Origin: Hermodice carunculata
Lineage: Eukaryota; Annelida; Polychaeta; Eunicida; Amphinomidae
Direction: 5' to 3'
Assembly: GCA_964020975.1 (NCBI GenBank)
Contig: OZ026628.1
Span: forward strand, 14,539,079-14,603,078
Length of the DNA stretch: 64,000 nt
The translations under genes were made by a program, and so were the position numbers. A model generated the notes under the pieces. It was not told the DNA's origin. It searched no databases and saw nothing but the letters and a program-made list of their open reading frames with translations. Shown here in pieces: positions 21,590-33,367 of the stretch. How positions within the stretch are numbered: position 1 is the first letter of the stretch; each line of letters opens with the position of its first letter.

Positions 21590-22312
21590 CTCTTAAAAGA
21601 ACATGTAATGCACTGGATTAACTAAACATAATTCGGTAATAACATTGCATAATAATCGATACCTTAGACTTGAAAGCATTGTGTGTAAGCTTCATTGTAC
21701 ATGCATCACTTCCTTGCACTGGCTGTAAAGCAAAATGACTCCAAACATAAAACATGTATTCAGATCAAGAAGTAAGATTCGCAGACTTTGCATGTTCACT
21801 ACTTCTATTTGCCCATATCCTCAATATATAATATACAATACTTTCTATATGCATACTAAATATATTCATAAATATAAACCTTTATGAACCTGATTGAAAC
21901 TATTTTCCTGTGATGGGTGGCAAAGCCTTGTATCTATGATAGCGTCAGCTTGTACCACATTTTACTCAATGATGTGTTTTTAAAAAAAAGCATATGTAAC
22001 CCTTCACTTCACGGCTCTGACAAAGCAAGTTAGGGTATAACTTAAATAAACTTTCACAGTGAACAAATAAGACCATTTGCAAAAGTAGAAGGAGCATACA
22101 TTTGATGTGGTCCTTGTATTACTGTACTTTCATAACCGAATCATCGCAGTACTGAAAACAGCCAGCAGATGACTGTCATTTTTATTACCTGGCCCTGCTG
22201 CCTGCGCGTAGTTTGTTGCAAACATACAGATATAAGAATATACAAAAGAAGATCTTTAACTTCTTGCGTCGTAATATGGCAATTGGAAAGGATTATTATG
22301 TCTGGACGTTTT
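21590..22312. other. No gene recognised
   Basis: AT-rich sequence with no frame, repeat or RNA that I can name. Confidence 0.4.
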
Positions 22313-22486
22313 TCTTTCTTTCTGTCCCTCTTTGTTTCTTTGTTTGTTTCTTTCTTTCTTTCTCTCTTTCTTTCTTTCTTTCTTTTTTCTTTCTTTCCTT
22401 CTTTCTGTCCTTCTTTTTTCTTTCTTGCTCTCTTCATTTCTTTTTTTCTTCCTCCATTCCTTCTTTCTTTCTTTCTTTCTTTGTTA

Positions 22487-22557
<71 letters not shown>

Positions 22558-22565
22558 TTTCCTTC
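22313..22565. repeat. TTTC tetranucleotide microsatellite
   Basis: TTTC units, imperfect at first and pure over about 22490-22558. It generates long Phe/Leu/Ser or Lys/Glu/Arg frames on the two strands; these are not genes. A similar TTTC tract precedes the related Helitron-like element at 43.4 kb, so the tract may belong to that element's 5' side. Confidence 0.95.
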
Positions 22566-22849
22566 TCTCTTTCCTATGACCAGATTGACCCAAAGTCTTT
22601 CTCGGACACTATTTTCCGAAACTCACTAAACTTACTATGGTGACTTACCTACCAGTGAAATTGTGCATGTCATTTGGAATATTCATGTTGTTTCAAACTA
22701 TGCAAACTAGGGTAACTAAAATTTTAAAAACTCCATATCTTCCATGCTATTGCAAATAGGAACAAATTTTTAGTGTACATGCATAGGTCTGTGTTACCTG
22801 CCAATATAATGGGCAGTAGATGAAGAACAAGTTGTAGAATTTTTAAGTC

Positions 22850-23504
22850 TGCTAATTAGGGGCAATGAGAAATTTAAAAGTTGAATATCTCCAAAATTAC
22901 TGTAAATAGAGATGCCACTCAAACTTTAAGTTGTAGAGTTGTGTGCAAAGCCACAACCAATAAACCATGAACCACGGTTGCAGGATTTTTATTTATGCAA
23001 ATTAGGCGATTATGTAGTATTTAAATCTTGAATAGCTTCAAAGCTATTATAGAAAGAGGTGTCATCCCAACTTCAACTTATGTCTTTTTGACATAGCCGC
23101 ATCAAATTAACCATAAACCAAAGTAAATCGAACCAGGTGAATACACAAAAATTAGATCTTTTGGAATCACTTCAAAGCTATTGCACATGAAGGTGCCATT
23201 CCAACTTCTGAAGGTTTGTGACACAGCCGTATCCATTTAACGATGAGCCAAAGTTGTAGAATTTTAATTTACGAAATTGGAGGAATGCACAAAATTGAAA
23301 CCTTGAGTTGCTTAAAAGACAAAAAAAAAAAAACTATTATGGACAGAGGTGCCATTTCAGCTTCAATTTAAACAGTTTTAACACATCTATACCCAATGGA
23401 CCAAAACGGCAAAATCTTGTTATGCAAATTGGGTGAATACCAAAAAATAGTCTTCAATAACCTCAAAACTATAATGCATAGAGGTGTCATTCCAACTTAT
23501 ATTT

Positions 23505-23595
<91 letters not shown>

Positions 23596-23755
23596 TCTAT
23601 CTATCTATCTATTTATGTGTTTGTCTGTCTGTCTGTTTGTCTGTCTGTCTATCTATCTATCTATCCATCAATCTATCTATCTATCTATCTATCTATCTAT
23701 TTATCTATTTTTTGTTTAATTATTTTTTGGACATAGCCGCATCTAATGAACCAAA

Positions 23756-23817
<62 letters not shown>

Positions 23818-24530
23818 TTATTTATTTTTCATTTTATTATTTTTTGGACACAGCCGCATCTAATAAACAAAAAGCCAAAGTTGTAGAATTTTAAGTAACA
23901 AAAATTAGGTGAATATGAAAAATTTATATCTTATATCTATCTAGATAGCTTCAAAATTATTATAGAAGGATGTGTCATTTCAACTTCACTCTGTCTGTTT
24001 ATGACATGGGTGCATTTGAACCATGAACCAAAGTTGTAGGAATTTAATGTCTGCAAATAAACCGAAAATACAAAATCATAACCAAATTAAATGAACATGG
24101 ACCAAGTTCTATGCTTTAAATCTATGCGAATTCAGCAAATACACAAAATTAAAAACTTGAATACTTTCAAAACTACTGCAGATAGAGTTTCATTCAATCT
24201 TCAGTTTCTAATGACATGGCCTGATATTATGAAGCAAACCTCAAAGTTGTAGAGTTTTAATTTATGCAAATGAGGCGAGTATATACAATCTAAATCTTAA
24301 ATAAATTCAAACGTATTACACATAAAGGTATCATTCCAGCTTCATTTCGTCAGTTTGTGACATACCCGCATCCAATGAATATGAACCAAACTTGTAGGCT
24401 TTAAATTTGCGCGAATTAGGCGAATACACAAAATTGAAATCTTCAATGGCTTCAAACCTACTGTAAATAGTAGTGTCATTTAAAGTTCAGTTTATAAGTT
24501 AGTGACATGGCCACAAAATTTAGATAATGT
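22850..24530 (+). repeat. Tandem array of units of about 140 bp in H1
   Basis: The phrase GAGGTGTCATTCCAACTTC, with variants, recurs near 22909, 23060, 23190, 23347, 23482, 23970, 24186, 24326 and 24470. It is accompanied each time by GTTGTAGAATTTTAA, TATGCAAATTAGGC and a GACATAGCCGCATC-like word. Spacing is 130-157 bases except where microsatellites have expanded. Copies are well diverged. Confidence 0.8.
23503..23822. repeat. TTTA, TCTA/TGTC and ATCT microsatellites inside H1
   Basis: TTTA units (about 23503-23600), mixed TCTA/TGTC units to 23720, a 35-base piece of satellite unit, then ATCT units (23757-23822). The satellite piece between them shows that two microsatellites grew at the same place in adjacent 140-bp units. 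Confidence 0.95.
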
Positions 24531-24585
24531 TGAAAAGGGCAAAGTGTAGCATTTGAAACTGTTCTCATTTTGAAGGCACGGAGAC

Positions 24586-24617
24586 AGATTTGTTGTGAAG
24601 CAAATCTTCTTTTCTAG
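24586..24617 (+). other. Helitron-like 3' hairpin and CTAG terminus (H1)
   Basis: A stem of about nine pairs (AGATTTGTT with AAGCAAATCT, one G-T pair) lies seven bases before CTAG. In known Helitrons this terminator-like hairpin marks the 3' end. Confidence 0.6.
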
Positions 24618-26993
24618 TTTTTACTTTTGGTCTGCCTAATCACCCCATGCTTCAGCGTACCTTTGAAGAATGTCGCTGACATGTGCCCAGAGCTATTTTA
24701 AATCGAACAAAAGTTTTCTGATTCAGACTCGTACAAGATTTTTTTTTTTGCACAAGACACAGAATCTATGGCAGCATATGTGTTCTCTGACCCATAGGAG
24801 TTGTGGGGGCGAATATATATATATCCAAATCAGCAGGCATGACGAAAAGCTTTTTCAGGTTTGATTTTTTGTCTTTCTGAGTGATAAGTTTTTCATAAAC
24901 ATATATTATCGTACGCATGTATGCCTGTAGATCCTACGTTTGTTTCTTTGTTATTATATTGAGGGCACTCACAATTGCCATTGCCTGCATGGGAACATGA
25001 CATAGTTTGATGCTAACTTTGGACTTGCCTAAGGGGGTGGGGGAGTGGGTGGGTTCAGTACGCTGGTACAGGTAATTATTTTTCTAGAGTACGCAGTACG
25101 GAAAATAAAAATCTTGCAAAATTTTGGTTAGTACGAAACACGTAAAATAAGAGGGCTTCCAGTACGCCAGTACAGTAAATAAAAAGCCACAGTACGCCAG
25201 TACGGGAAACCCCTTACTCACCCTCTTGCCTATGTTCACAGACAAGACACTGAATACCTGCACTCACCTGCACATACAGGAATCAACAAGAGACAAGTAA
25301 CTTGCACAAATGTACAAATTATCGCCATGGCGAACAAGTGATAAAGTTTTTCGTGAGAAATAATTAGTTCACTCCAATAGCTGTCAGTGTGCCCATTTTA
25401 ACGAGTTTGCTGCTTATCATTAATGTGTGACGGTGCAAAATTTTGTATGAACATATTGTGGGCGAGCGGGGTGGGCATAGGTTTATCAATCACAGGTCAC
25501 AAAACAGTAGCACCCCAATTGTATACCCCCACCAAACCAGTTTACCCCAGCACGCATAGGAAAAAAATACTGACTACATGTACTCAAGCTATTATTCTAC
25601 ATGTAGATTAGAGGATATAAAAAGAGGGAAATCCCCATGGGACAAAAACTTCATGCACACCACGCAGAATCAATGGAGATGTGCCGTGGCTTGTTGTGGG
25701 GAAAACCAAGCAGGAAGGAACATGCTGACTTCTGCAAAACCAGTAATGGTTTCTGATCAACTTCAGTGTATTCTCTATTTGAAAGAGAAAGTCCTGTTGA
25801 TCCTGTGCATTATGCGAGTCACGTTTGAACGGAAAACAAGTGCATTGTGCTCAACTGACGTTACATGTACAGACTGAAATGGTCTTTCAAACTACATGAT
25901 GATAACCAGGCGAATTTTATTCGAGGCCATCATCACTGTTGCGACCACGCACATATCACCATATCAACTTTTCTTCTTATTTTATTTATTTTTTTGTTTT
26001 GCTTTTTTTTTTTTTTTTTATTGTTTTTTTTGTTTTTGTTTTGTATTTTTTCTTTTGTCTTTGTTTTTTGTTTTTGTTTTAAAGAAAGTGACTTTGCCAT
26101 CTTGTGGTGAATGCAAACATGTGGAAATAAGGTCCATGTACTTCCCAATAAGTATAAAGGGGATCTAATATGCAGTTTGGGAGAAATATAGAAGAGCGTA
26201 AAAAGACTACATAAAAAAGAATTGCAGTTGCACCTGTGGAACAAATCAACGTGTGCAGGTTCCTAGAATTGTCCCTAAGCTATTGGCTTGGTCGTTTGGA
26301 TAAGGCGCCATGTTTTTCTTAGTTTAATTCTGACAAAAACCGAAAAAAAAAAAAAATCAGGAAAAAATTCAAAAATCTCTTGGGTCTGTCTATTTAAAGA
26401 GACCATAAGCGAAACCCACCTAATGTACATCTTCATGCTGATTGAAGTTAATGTCGCACCCAATTTTGGAGATATTGGAAATGTTCAATACCTTGGTAAT
26501 CTCCATTGACTTGCATAGTAATCAAGAGGAATGCATACATTATCCGCAAGTGCCCGAAATTTAAAAAGAAGTCGTTAAAAGTAAGGGATCAGGAGTATCA
26601 CCACCCAGTGAACAACTCACCCACAAGCTACATTTCCACCAGGTGTCAGAACAATAGTAAAACACATATACGAAACAATGTTAAAAAAATAGATAAAAAA
26701 ACCCAATGTAACACCACCATTTGAGCACATTCAGATCTAAAGGCCTCCAGACGTGTCTCAATGCAATTATACGCAATTGGAGACACAAGATTGTGGCTTT
26801 TCAAGCTTTGGTCAAAAAATTAATAAAAGAATTCATATCAAGTCCAACAAGTCATTTGTGCGTGACAATTTAAACAAGTATGATCAATATCGGGTAAATG
26901 AAAAAGTGCCAAATTATTCCAATTGTGTTTGCCAAATGTGAATATATTTATATATATCAAGATAAATAGTAAAATACCAAAAAATATATAATA
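24618..26993. other. No gene recognised
   Basis: Contains the small AGTACG repeat cluster at 25056-25210 and a T-rich low-complexity tract at 25983-26082. The frames here have no recognisable domain. Confidence 0.4.
25056..25210 (+). repeat. Short degenerate repeat cluster around AGTACGCCAGTAC
   Basis: CAGTACGC(TG/CA)GTAC occurs near 25056, 25160 and 25190, with decayed versions near 25090 and 25131, each followed by a (G)TAAATAAAA-like word. About five irregularly spaced copies. The half-site is a near-palindrome. Confidence 0.55.
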
Positions 26994-27107
26994 TACCTAC
27001 CTACCTACCTACCTACCTACATACCTACATACATACATACAACATATATACATACATACATACATACATACATACATACATACATACATACATACATACA
27101 TACATGC
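26994..27107. repeat. TACC then TACA microsatellite
   Basis: TACC units followed by TACA units, directly at the left edge of duplicated block copy 1. Confidence 0.95.
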
Positions 27108-28981
27108 ATGGAAATGGATGACCTTGGTGCAGGTTCAGTAGCCCTCATAGTTCTTTTACATGTCTTTCCCTGTGCGTTCAAATAAGACGTGGTTGCTGCT
27201 TTTTTTTCTCGAACCAGGAAGTTATACATTTTAGAGCCAAAAAATGCCATTTAAAGTTAAAATGTTGCAAGAGTAATACGCTTTCTAGTGATAATTCATC
27301 GAGGGGTAGATGTACCCCTCCCCCTTTTTTTTCTTTAAAAAAAATCTGGAAGGTTTTTGTCACGAGCCTGCACCAGGATATCTTTTTCATCTCCATGCAT
27401 GTCTAGGCCTGTCTTTTATGTTGTTTGCCACTTGTCTCCACTTTCACAAACATTGTTTTGCTGACACAGTAATTCAGCAGACTACAGCAAATATTTTCTC
27501 AAAATAATAGATAACATGCACCCTTATATTTTATAATTACCCTAAGACATCCTACGTGTACGCAGCACAACCCCTTCGTTGGCCACAATATTTTAAGTTT
27601 CATTCCCATGGGTACTCATCTCAGGGAGATTACATTGTATGTATTCATTTTGCCTGTTTGTGTTCATTATATTGCATTTCACTAGTTGCACGAAACAATA
27701 ATAATGTAAAATTTGTAAACATAATTTCATTACATATGTCAACGCTCACTGCATGCCCGTCCACTGTACAATTGATTCTTGCTATTGTCAACACTAATTA
27801 TGCACATTAGATCTTCACAGACAATCACACCACCAATAGTATACTAAAAAAAGATGCTGTTATTGCAACACTTACTGAACTTGCAAAAGAAATGAATGAA
27901 CACACAGGGCCTTTTTTATTCTAGAAATTCTATCATCCGTAGGTGTCTGTATCTCACATAATAGACCACCGTGTCAGCTAGGCAAGTTATCCAGAGACAA
28001 ATTGTTGAAAAATAAATAAAGAAATAATCTATGTGCTGTATATTAATCATGCATTCTTGGGATTGATTCAACTGTTGGTAATATAATAACAATTCAATCC
28101 CTCAAACTGTAGTATTCAAGATCATTTGTTTGCAGCAGAATTTACAATGAACAATAGGGAACTTAACAGAGAAGATACATAAACTAAGGATTGTGAAATT
28201 GAGTTAATCATCCATGGAAAACAAATCTCATTAGAAAATTAATTGCCAATATGTAATACTGTGAACATGAATCGATTCCTGTAGAATGGGTACGCTAATA
28301 TCTTGCATGGATTCTCCTGTTTGGATGTTCTGGGTACAATAAAGACTGTTGGAAAAAGTAGATCAGAATTAGTACAGTGGCCTCATATTCAATTTTATCG
28401 TGAATGAACCTTTTATTAATTACCAGCATAATTTTTGTTTCACAGAAGAAAAAATGATCGATGCGACGTCCATCGGTATGCTTTCAATAAACTGCACCCA
28501 AAGGTACTTAAGGATAGCTGTTGTCTCAGTCTCCCATATGGGAAAATCTGTGAAAAAATAAACAAAACAAAACAAAACAATAAACCGAAACTCAATAGTG
28601 GTTTTGGACTCTGGAGGGTATGGTCTTTGTATTACATACTATATTCACAAAAAATGTACAGAAGCAATAAGCCTCTCCACACACGTGACATGACTTTTTG
28701 ACACTTTTTAAAAAAATAATAAGTGGACGAGAACTGTTTGATTCCCGTTTACCGAGATTGAGGCTGAGATCTAAATGTATCGTGGCTTGGGAGTGGCGAA
28801 TGTGGCTTGGGTCATTTCTGGGAAATGCCTTGTTGAGCGCAGATGTGTGATTGCGAGTGTTCCACTGCTATCAGGTCCCAAGACTGACAGGAGACGCATC
28901 ACACAGTGAACACTGTGAACAATTTTGTGATTGTGCAACTGGGTAAAATATGTTGATAATGAAAACACATAATGACGGATC

Positions 28982-29086
28982 TTAGATGCGGGTATTAAGT
29001 AATATGAAAGAGTGATCTGTCCCTTGGAGCAGATGTTAGATGTGGGTATTAAGTAATATGAAGTGTGATTTGTCCTTTGGCGATAA
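28982..29086 (+). repeat. 54-bp local tandem duplication
   Basis: TTAGATG(C/T)GGGTATTAAG begins both units (28982 and 29036). The matching place in block copy 2 (about 41325-41385) has only one unit, so this arose in copy 1 after the large duplication, or was lost in copy 2. Confidence 0.75.
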
Positions 29087-30131
29087 TAACTGTAGATGGA
29101 GCAGTTCATTGCAATTACTTCAATGGGATTAACAGCTCTTATTTGATCGTCAGGAGTAAACCTTTCTAGTCTGTTAGTTCCCCCTCCGCCGAAAAAAAAA
29201 TCATGTAATGAAATCGATGTCGATCTTGCTTTTTGAAATGTACAAACAATTTCATGGCTGTTTGTGTTCACCCACTTGCTAAAAGTATATCTCAGCCCCA
29301 CCAATTCTGACACTGGGTGACAACAGGGTCACATGTGTAAGTTCCACATCACGTGCCCAAGGCAGTCTCTGAAATTCTATTGCTGACATTTTCAAACTGT
29401 GTTCCCTACCTTTTCACCTGTTTTTGCCATCTCAGTAGCTTGCAAACTTGTGAACAGTAACTAAACCATTTTTTATCTTAGTTATCATAAGAGCAGGCAG
29501 GATATGCTTCAGTGGCAAGCAGTGTATAGTGTGACCTCAGTTGACGGATATACGCATGAGCTTGTATTTTTTCACTGCAATGAGAGGGTTGCATGTCACA
29601 CGGTTCAGTGGCGCACACTTTGCAGCTGCACATCCAGTGTCCATCAGTTTATACCAACATTTTTATAGAGCCTCTTTTTTCATATGTACAGTACAATAAT
29701 AGAGAAGGTGGACGATTCCAGATTTTCTTGACAGTTTCTGAAGACAATACGGCATGGATGCGAAAAAGGAAAAGAAAAGAAAAAAAAAGTAATAACACAA
29801 AGAAGGTAAAATCATCTCCAATTGATAATGTATAACGACATAAGACAACCAATTAATACAGTATCTGGTGAACGTTAGTGAATATAAGTGGGCAAAACCA
29901 CCAGTGACTGGCAAACGTTGCTTGAAGTGACACCTTGTAAACAATGAGAGGGCAAGCCTTGGTAGGGACCTTTACATTGGCTCTTTACATCCTGTCAAAA
30001 AGGACGTTTTGGACAGGTAGTGTACACTGCCTCTGGCCGTCCTACATCTTTGAAAACATCATGGTATTTCAATCGGAACGTATTCATTAATGCACTTTTT
30101 TCTTTTCTTTGTGTGTTTTACTCTTTTATAA

Positions 30132-30132
<1 letters not shown>

Positions 30133-30172
<40 letters not shown>
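30133..30172. repeat. AC dinucleotide microsatellite
   Basis: About 20 AC units, absent at the corresponding place in block copy 2. Confidence 0.95.
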
Positions 30173-30173
<1 letters not shown>

Positions 30174-30905
30174 GGAAAAATACGTAAGATACGTGAATAT
30201 GAGTTTAATGAAAAGAAAAAAGGTTTACAAGTTGCACTGTTACAGACACATGCACCTAGTAAAATTATCACACAGTAGATATAGGTTGATAAACTAGTAG
30301 GCTCTTGCTTACAAGAATTCTGTATATTAACGTTAACAATATGTATGCTATATGCTTGAGTGCCATGCACTGTATGGTTTTGAAAGGGTCAGGCGAGTTT
30401 TGAATGTCTAACGGGATTTCCCATGTTTTATTTTGGCACACATTAAACCTAACAAAATCCTTTCTTGGTCTTGCTTTTGACTGCCGTTTGTCCTACATAC
30501 GCATTTAGTTTTATATTATTTCAGGGTCAAGTTAATACAAGCGTTCTTCTGTTAACTCTTTCAGTGTTACATTCGAGACTGAGTCAACAGCTTCTCTGTA
30601 ACTAAAGGCATGCTGGAACTTGAATAAAAGGTCTTTCTGTGTGGAACATTATTCTGGACCCCTATAATTTGGTGCTGGTCGGTTAAGATAATATAACTTT
30701 AATCATAGCTGGCAAGGAGAGAGTTAATATCAAGCCACATACACACATTTATAGATTCAATAAAATCCCCAGCGAGCGCTTGTTCCATGTATTACTGAAC
30801 TTTTCAAGCTTTGTAGAATATGGTACATTTTTTACATACCGTACTTAAAAATGACTTATACTTTCTGATTCCTGGACCGCAAGTGTTTAATAAGGATGGC
30901 ATTGT

Positions 30906-31044
30906 TAGGGAGGGAGGGGGAGAGAAAGAAAGAGACAGACAGACAGACAGAAACCTCCTACTACCTCATATTTGCTTTTTATTCACCACCAATGACAATA
31001 TATATTTCAAAATAACCTGTTGATTGTTCTATAAGTTTGACACT
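30906..31044. repeat. GA/GACA simple sequence and flank
   Basis: GAGA then GACA units (30908-30952) at the right edge of block copy 1; the rest is unremarkable. Confidence 0.7.
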
Positions 31045-31510
31045 CTAAATTTTTATCGGAGATGTATCTTATGATGGACGAAGTTCCTATATAAAACCAA
31101 CTACCTATGATGATTTTCAAACTTTTTATGTATTTATTTGAAGGCTGTCTGAGTGGCATCAACCCAGACACCGTTACCATGATATCTAAAAAAGATAATG
31201 ACCACAGCTTTACTACATTTTTGTCAGAGATGCATCTCATGATGGAAAAGGTTTCTATGTAAACCTATTTAAAACCAGCTGCCTCTTGGTATTTAGAAAC
31301 CTTTCTATGAAATTCTAAATTATTTATCTTCATGGCGATCTGAGGGGTGCACAAGAGGAGGACGTTACCATAATATCTCCACAAGAATCCAACTCAGCTC
31401 CACCATTTTTTTTTCAGAGATGCACATTATAGGGAACCACAGTCCTATTAAAAACCAGCATCCTCTGATTATTTTTAAATTGTTATGAAACTGCAATCTT
31501 TTATGAATAT
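31045..31510 (+). repeat. Three tandem units of about 165-190 bp
   Basis: Each unit has (TC)AGAGATGCATCTCATGATGG, CCTAT..AAAACCA, a CTCTGATGATTTT-like word and a GCGATCTGAGTGGTGCA-like word. Units start near 31051, 31215 and 31402, the last truncated. GTTACCAT(A/G)ATATCT is shared by the first two. No coding content. Confidence 0.7.
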
Positions 31511-31956
31511 TTTTACTTCATTACTTTAAAAAAATGCAATTTTTTTTCAAGAACCGCCAAGACAATTGCTTTGATATTGCACACAGAATCACCTGAGGTT
31601 ATGTAGTTCACAGTTTGAACATTGTGTGGCGCTGCGTGTTTTCCTATTTTGTATGATTTTTGTGTGTTGAGTGTAGTTTTGTCTTTATCTCCATAACAGA
31701 TATATAGAATTGTTCGAACTGTTATCATGATATAATCTTATTAAAGATGAAGCTAGTTGGACAAAATAATGAGGATATGGTAATTTTTGTTGAAGCTGTG
31801 GAACATCAGACTTTGGGACAATGTGTCAGTAGTACTACAATTGTGCAGGCATGTAGCAATACAGTCCATGTGTTGCAATATTGTCAAAATGGTTTTGTGG
31901 AATGCTTTGATTTTCAGACAGTTGTTGCCCAGGTGGGCCTGTACCATCTATGTGAA
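31511..31956. other. No gene recognised
   Basis: 31570-31640 resembles 32235-32310 (AATTGCT, CACCTG.GGT.ATGT.GTT, a GTGTGGC/GGTGGC word), a weak sign of another local duplication. Confidence 0.3.

Positions 31957-32049
<93 letters not shown>
31957..32049. repeat. Pure GAT trinucleotide repeat, 31 units
   Basis: 93 bases of uninterrupted GAT. It reads as poly-Asp, poly-Met or poly-stop by frame, or poly-His/Ser/Ile on the minus strand. The surrounding 119-residue frame starting at 31747 has no recognised domain, so I do not call it a gene. The purity implies recent expansion. Confidence 0.95.
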
Positions 32050-32914
32050 ACAATATTCTTTTTCCTTTTGATTTTGCACATGTATGTTCCCCAGTGGGTT
32101 CTGTAGCAAGTTTGCAAAAAAGATAATAATGCAATAATCTATTGATACTTCATAATTTTTAAGCTTTGATGAAAAATTTTTAAAAAAAGAGAGAAAAGAA
32201 AAAGAAAAAAGAAAAAGATTAACACAGTGCACTTGGCTAATTGCTATGATTTTGAATACATTTCCACCTGGGGTCATGTGGTTTATATTTTGGCCACCAG
32301 GTGGCTCTTAGAGTTTTTGGCTTCATTGGCTCATGGGTTTTTTATTGTTGTCATGTCTATGCATGCGGGAATATGTCTATGGTTTAATAGTTCCTACATA
32401 CCCAATACTGTAGTTTTGTGGTTTGTGGTACCTGGTTGTGTATCGCAAACTTACATATTGTCTTTTTTCTTGATGTTTTTATAAATGTTTGTGTGTGTGT
32501 GTGTGCAGGTGGGGAGGCGGTAAACCAGGCGAAATATCAAGATACTCAAGGGCGACAGCATGTCACCCGGCATTTTTCGGAAGTATATACCAGGGTGTCT
32601 CACTATCAGTTAAAAAAAGCCATCGACAACAAATGCAGGTTCAGTCCAAATTTTGCATTTATCTGCCGGACATTGGTGATAGGTATCTTACACTGCTGTT
32701 GCATAACTGGGAATTTGCCTGCTTGGCATGGTACCACATACATGTGCAAAGGAGGCAGACCGCCCGGCCAAATCGGAGGTGAGACCAACCCAAACAGTAC
32801 CACACTTTCTGAAGACCACGTGTTTTGAAGATGTCTAAATCAAAACCATGATTGTAGCAGAAAAAAGGTCCCGCCCCAACGAAAGGTATGCATTGTGTAC
32901 CGAGCTGGGGAAAG
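32050..32914. other. No gene recognised; TG repeat at 32488-32508
   Basis: A short TG microsatellite and chance frames only. Confidence 0.4.
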
Positions 32915-32920
32915 ACTGAG

Positions 32921-33367
32921 TCAGCTAATTAATACATTGGGAATCTTCCTAAACCAAGGCGCTGTGGGAATTTGGAATTTGGAGCCTTGTGGCAAGCAAA
33001 AAAGTGGGTCATTTTCAGTGAGGGGAAATACAGCTTTGAACTCTTGACAAGCACGAACAGGGCATAAGTAATGGCCACAAATGAGAGGCAGGATTAAAAG
33101 AATGTTAACTTTGTGAAGGTGAGAAATGAGTCTACAGAATCCTAGGCGTAATTGTGTATGGCAAATATTAGCAAATCTGTTACCCTTGTGATAGAACTCA
33201 GGAACATTGTCTGTGGCTAAGAGAGTAGTTTTAAGTTTCAATTTGAACATATGTAGAGAAAGCGAATCTCTAATGTCGGAAGGCAGCTTGTTCCACAGTT
33301 TGATGGCATCTGGGAGAAAACACTTACACAGATGCGATGTTCTACACCTAACAAGGCACACTAACAT
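32921..33367 (-). pseudogene. C-terminal part of the decayed CR1-like reverse transcriptase
   Basis: A 148-residue frame matching residues of about 1000-1095 of the protein at 3216-6560 (LWNKLPSDIRDSLS against LWNDLPDDIRRSAT; RFANICHTQLRLGF against RFSNIIHTRLRLGF). It diverges after the HLHKVNI segment, where the zinc-knuckle of the intact copy would come. Confidence 0.8.

Larger units (their letters stand above)
22660..24617 (+). mobile_element. Helitron-like non-autonomous element H1 with a satellite core
   Basis: The 3' end has TTGAAGGCAC, then an imperfect hairpin (AGATTTGTT pairing with AAGCAAATCT, 24586-24607), a short T-rich spacer and CTAG at 24614-24617 followed by T. That matches the subterminal hairpin plus CTRR end and A|T insertion preference of Helitrons. 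The same end occurs at 44306-44337, and the 5' segments (22670-22770 and 43425-43500) are also alike. The body is a tandem array of units of about 140 bp plus inserted microsatellites. No Rep/helicase frame is present. The 5' boundary is approximate. Confidence 0.65.
27107..30905 (+). repeat. Large duplicated block, copy 1 (about 3.8 kb)
   Basis: Collinear with 37954-43108. Matches occur throughout: GCAG-TTCAGTAGCCCTCAT at the left, ATAATTACCCTAAGACA, CACTGCATGCCCG, GTAGTATTCAAGATCATTTG, GGATAGCTGTTG, TGATTCCCGTTTACCGAGA, GGTTCAGTGGCGC, CGCATTTAGTTTTA and CTTTCTGATTC at the right. Both copies begin at a TACA microsatellite and end at a GA-rich one. By eye the copies differ at roughly one position in four or five plus indels, so the duplication is old. 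No frame is conserved between copies, so coding is unlikely. Confidence 0.85.

Noticed and set aside
22141-22643. Long Lys/Glu/Arg and Phe/Leu/Ser frames
   Set aside because: They are translations of the TTTC microsatellite and run on both strands.
23396-23894. Tyr/Leu/Ile-rich frames that look like membrane proteins
   Set aside because: They are translations of TTTA and ATCT microsatellites inside the satellite array.
26994-27107. CRISPR-like regular repeats
   Set aside because: TACC/TACA units are a simple microsatellite without spacers.
28771-29313. 180-residue minus-strand frame in block copy 1
   Set aside because: The counterpart in block copy 2 keeps only 82 residues (41171-41419) with different residues and no shared domain; the frame is not conserved.
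31747-32106. 119-residue frame with poly-Asp
   Set aside because: The length comes from the 31-unit GAT repeat; the remaining residues match no family and overlapping frames on both strands are equally long.
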